This document shows, piece after piece, positions 61,289 through 64,000 of a stretch of DNA of 64,000 bases. The stretch is taken from assembly GCF_002251435.1 (NCBI RefSeq), contig NZ_NPJI01000029.1:1-64000 (forward strand). Direction: 5' to 3'. Positions within the stretch are counted from its first letter, which is position 1, and the number at the start of each line of letters is the position of its first letter. The translations under genes were made by a program, and so were the position numbers. Under the pieces are notes generated by a model. That model ran no database searches. It was given only the letters and a program-made list of their open reading frames with translations, and was not told where the DNA came from. This stretch comes from Prevotella sp. P2-180. Lineage in GTDB: Bacteria > Bacteroidota > Bacteroidia > Bacteroidales > Bacteroidaceae.

Positions 61289-61394
61289 ATTTATTTAGTA
61301 TAAATTTGCGCCGAATTTTATTTTTTTTAAGTCAAAAGAGAGAGATTTTATGGAAAAAAGAATCAAAATGCTTTTTGCCACTCTGTTCCTTTGC
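61289..61394 (+). repeat. 106-bp inverted repeat, SusC2 copy
   Basis: Perfect inverted partner of 59448-59553, 1735 bp away. It contains the -7 box TAAATTTG (61301-61308), leader and first codons of SusC2. The sequence 20 bp upstream of that box is TGTT, not TTTG, so this copy lacks a -33 box and should be silent (OFF). Confidence 0.9.
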
Positions 61395-64000
61395 ATGGGA
61401 ATGGCAGTGGCACAGACGCAGGTAACAGGTACCGTCATCTCTGACGAGGACGGCGAACCGGTTATCGGTGCGACGATTTTAGTGGTCGGTACTAATGTCG
61501 GAACTGTTACCGACACAAATGGAAAGTTCAAGATTGCCTGCCCGGAAGGCAAGAGTGTTCTTAGCATTTCGTTCGTTGGCATGGAGCCTATTGAGGTCAG
61601 TGCTCGCGCTAACATGCGCATCATCCTCAAGAGCGATTCAAAGGACCTCGACGAAATCGTGGTTGTTGCATACGGTACTGCGAAGAAGCAATCAATCACA
61701 GGTGCAGTATCATCAATTGATGCGAAGGACATCGAGAAACGTATCACGACATCGGTTACAGGCGCACTCGAAGGTTCTGCGCCAGGTGTTCAAGTAAACA
61801 ACACTTACGGCGAGCCAGGCTCAGAACCGATAATCCGTATTCGTGGTATTGGCTCCATCAACGGCTCAAACACACCTCTTTATGTTGTTGACGGTGTAAT
61901 ATACAGCGGAAACATCTCAGACCTTAACCCCAACGACATACAGAGTATTTCTGTGTTGAAGGACGCTGCCAGTGCAGCACTTTATGGTAACCGTGCCGCA
62001 GCTGGTGTGGTTATTATCACAACAAAGGCTGGACGTTCTTCCGCAAACTCACAGATCAGCCTGAAAATCAATCAAGGTTTCTACGGCAGAGGTATAAAAG
62101 AGTATAGCCGTCTTGGTGTGACCGACTGGATGGAAAGTTCATGGAAAGCAATGAAAAACTATGCCATGACCGGTTCTCTCGCCCTTGATGAGGCTGCAGC
62201 CGCTCAGTATGCCACAGAGCACCTTGCCACTGATGTCATACAGAACAACATCTTCGACAAAGATGCAACTGAGCTATTCGACAATGGTGGAAAACTTATT
62301 GCAAACGTAAAGCCAGGTTATTCAGACCTTGACTGGGAGGACAACATCGAACGTACTGGCAGCCGTCAGGAATATAATCTTGACGGAAATTACACAAGCG
62401 ATAAGCTCAGCGTATATTCTTCTTTGGGTTATCTGAAGGAAAACGGTTATGTAGTGGGCAGTGACTATGAGCGCTACACAGGAAGAATAAACAGTTCTTA
62501 CACACCTAATAAGTGGATTACATCTGGTCTAAACATCAACGCAACGATTTCCAAGCGCCACTTTAATGACAGTGCCACAGGTTCATACTACTCAAACCCA
62601 TTCTATGTGGCACGTTATATGGCTCCTGTGTATCCTTACTATATGCATAATGCAGACGGCAGCATACAGAAAGACGAATTTGGTGAGCCTGTTTGGGATA
62701 CCACATCCCCATATCTTGACAACCGTAATATTGCATACGAGCTTCGCAAGGATAAGGATGAGTCGAGACGTAACGTAATTGATGCCACTGCATTCGCGAC
62801 AATCAACTTGCCTTATGATTTTTCACTGACAGTTAAGGGCAACATGGCTCACAGGACAAACAACCGCACTAGCTATAACAACCCTGAAATTGGTGATGGA
62901 GCGACAAACAACGGACGTTTGACAGCCTATAGTTATGAGTATAGCAACTATACGATGCAGGAACTCCTTAATTGGGGTCATGATTACGGTTTGCACCATG
63001 TTGACGCACTTCTTGGTCATGAGAATTACAAATATGAGAGTAAAGCCACTTACGGAATGAACACAAACATGGCTGTTGACGACATCTTCGTAATGTCGAA
63101 CTTCCTGACCAACTCTTATTTCCAGGGTTATGACAACGAATATGCCACAGAGTCATATATGGCACGTGCTCGCTACAACTTTGACCAAAAGTATTTCTTC
63201 GATGCCTCTTGGCGTCGTGATGGTTCCTCACGTTTCCACAAGGACAACCGCTGGGGTAACTTCTTCTCCGTTGGTGCAAGTTGGAATGCCAAGAAAGAGA
63301 ATTTCCTGAAAGACGTCAAATGGATTGACCAGGCTCGCTTGCGTGCCTCATACGGTGAAGTAGGTAACGATGCAGGCGTGAGCTATTATGCTTATCAAGC
63401 CTTATACTACATTGACAAGAACGGTGGCAACCCTGCTCTTATGAAACAAAGTCTTGCTGCAAATGACATTAAATGGGAGACAACACAAACATTTGACATT
63501 GCCCTGGAAGGCCGTCTGTTTGACAGACTAAATTTCTCTATCGGATATTTTGACAAGCGCTCAAAAGACCTCCTTTTCGCTGTACGCCTACCACTGTCAG
63601 CCGGCTCGTTCGCATACAATGAGTATGACTACAATATGACCATCTATAAGAATATTGGTACTATCAGCAACCGAGGTTTCGAGATAGCGCTCGACTATGA
63701 TATCTTCAAAGGAAAGAACTTCAGTTGGAACGTAGGAGCAGACGCCACATTCCTCAAGAACAAGATTATAACACTTCCTAATGGTGACAATATCCTGTCA
63801 GGATTGCATAATTACACAGAAGGCCGTTCTCTTTATGACTTCTACACCTATCACTTCGAAGGAGTTGACCAATTGACAGGTAACTCTCTCTACACCTTGG
63901 ACCCTGAAAAGGAAGAGAGTGCTGCCGCTGCTGGCGAGTTAGTTGAAATTAACGGTAAGAAATATACAACAGACACGGCTTACGGACTTCGTGATTTCCA
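61350..64000 (+). CDS. SusC-type TonB-dependent transporter, SusC2 (runs off window)
   Basis: From ATG 61350 the frame stays open to the end of the window (883 codons, no stop). It starts MEKRIKMLFATLFLCMGMAVAQ, nearly the same as SusC1, with a regulatory-like domain (about 23-105) and a plug (about 115-225; IIRIRGIGSINGSNTPLYVVDG, LKDAASAALYGNRAAAGVV). Past about residue 110 it differs clearly from SusC1, so it should have another ligand. A SusD partner is expected beyond the window. Confidence 0.93.
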   Translation, partial: MEKRIKMLFATLFLCMGMAVAQTQVTGTVISDEDGEPVIGATILVVGTNVGTVTDTNGKFKIACPEGKSVLSISFVGMEPIEVSARANMRIILKSDSKDLDEIVVVAYGTAKKQSITGAVSSIDAKDIEKRITTSVTGALEGSAPGVQVNNTYGEPGSEPIIRIRGIGSINGSNTPLYVVDGVIYSGNISDLNPNDIQSISVLKDAASAALYGNRAAAGVVIITTKAGRSSANSQISLKINQGFYGRGIKEYSRLGVTDWMESSWKAMKNYAMTGSLALDEAAAAQYATEHLATDVIQNNIFDKDATELFDNGGKLIANVKPGYSDLDWEDNIERTGSRQEYNLDGNYTSDKLSVYSSLGYLKENGYVVGSDYERYTGRINSSYTPNKWITSGLNINATISKRHFNDSATGSYYSNPFYVARYMAPVYPYYMHNADGSIQKDEFGEPVWDTTSPYLDNRNIAYELRKDKDESRRNVIDATAFATINLPYDFSLTVKGNMAHRTNNRTSYNNPEIGDGATNNGRLTAYSYEYSNYTMQELLNWGHDYGLHHVDALLGHENYKYESKATYGMNTNMAVDDIFVMSNFLTNSYFQGYDNEYATESYMARARYNFDQKYFFDASWRRDGSSRFHKDNRWGNFFSVGASWNAKKENFLKDVKWIDQARLRASYGEVGNDAGVSYYAYQALYYIDKNGGNPALMKQSLAANDIKWETTQTFDIALEGRLFDRLNFSIGYFDKRSKDLLFAVRLPLSAGSFAYNEYDYNMTIYKNIGTISNRGFEIALDYDIFKGKNFSWNVGADATFLKNKIITLPNGDNILSGLHNYTEGRSLYDFYTYHFEGVDQLTGNSLYTLDPEKEESAAAAGELVEINGKKYTTDTAYGLRDF

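Noticed and set aside
61495..61797. 100-residue plus-strand frame
   Set aside because: Out-of-frame shadow inside SusC2, whose true frame is open from 61350 to the window end.
1..64000. tRNA or rRNA genes
   Set aside because: No cloverleaf with TTCRA-type T loop or rRNA-like stretch was noticed on reading both strands; a covariance scan would be needed to exclude them.

Overview
The window reads as chromosome of a Prevotella-like member of the Bacteroidota; I do not name a species. The signs are three SusC-type receptors with SusD partners, lipoproteins with acidic surface-export signals after the lipobox Cys (CSDDDN), exported enzymes ending in the short 'YNLxGxxx...NGKKV' tail typical of Prevotella type IX secretion cargo, and promoters of the Bacteroidota pattern (TTTG, about 19-20 bp, TAnnTTTG). 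No tRNA, rRNA or CRISPR array was seen.

Layout. 1-124: 3' end of a group II intron. 125-1150: about 1 kb almost without genes, carrying inverted repeats and a 23-bp periodic array. 1160-1888: recO. 1922-17592: a polysaccharide utilization locus (PUL 1): a one-protein membrane regulator (propeller, Y_Y_Y, AraC domain, no kinase), then a surface lipoprotein, SusC, SusD, two GH30 enzymes and a GH35 beta-galactosidase, closed by a hairpin terminator. The enzymes suggest a beta-galactan, possibly arabinogalactan side chains. 17638-45248: mainly housekeeping genes: Na/Pi transporter, uridine kinase-like protein, dusB, dprA, thioesterase, DUF2851, dapB, lepB with a degenerate second signal peptidase, WbqC, AraC regulator, DUF3109, ung, LruC lipoprotein, an LRR receptor-like Ser/Thr kinase, a deaminase with a broken signal peptide, EttA, GH8, Cys-less thioredoxin-like lipoprotein, M16 peptidase, flavodiiron protein, PfkB kinase, LOG protein, a small RNA candidate, MATE pump and M15 peptidase.

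45249-51830 is an accessory island of three different intact P-loop ATPases mixed with at least four decayed fragments of the same kinds of gene, five copies of one strong hairpin, a 0.5-0.6 kb direct repeat, operator-like dyads and the orphan leader of a lost SusC gene.

51833-64000 holds a second SusC/SusD locus on the minus strand (SusC, SusD, lipoprotein, C10 cysteine protease) and, diverging from it, a third SusC gene on the plus strand that runs off the window. Between the two SusC starts lies a 1.7-kb segment with a tyrosine recombinase gene, bounded by a perfect 106-bp inverted repeat covering the -7 box, leader and first codons of both genes. The -33 box lies just outside the repeat and only the SusC1 side has one. 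This is the arrangement expected of an invertible promoter switch choosing between two SusC systems, and it is the most interesting item here.
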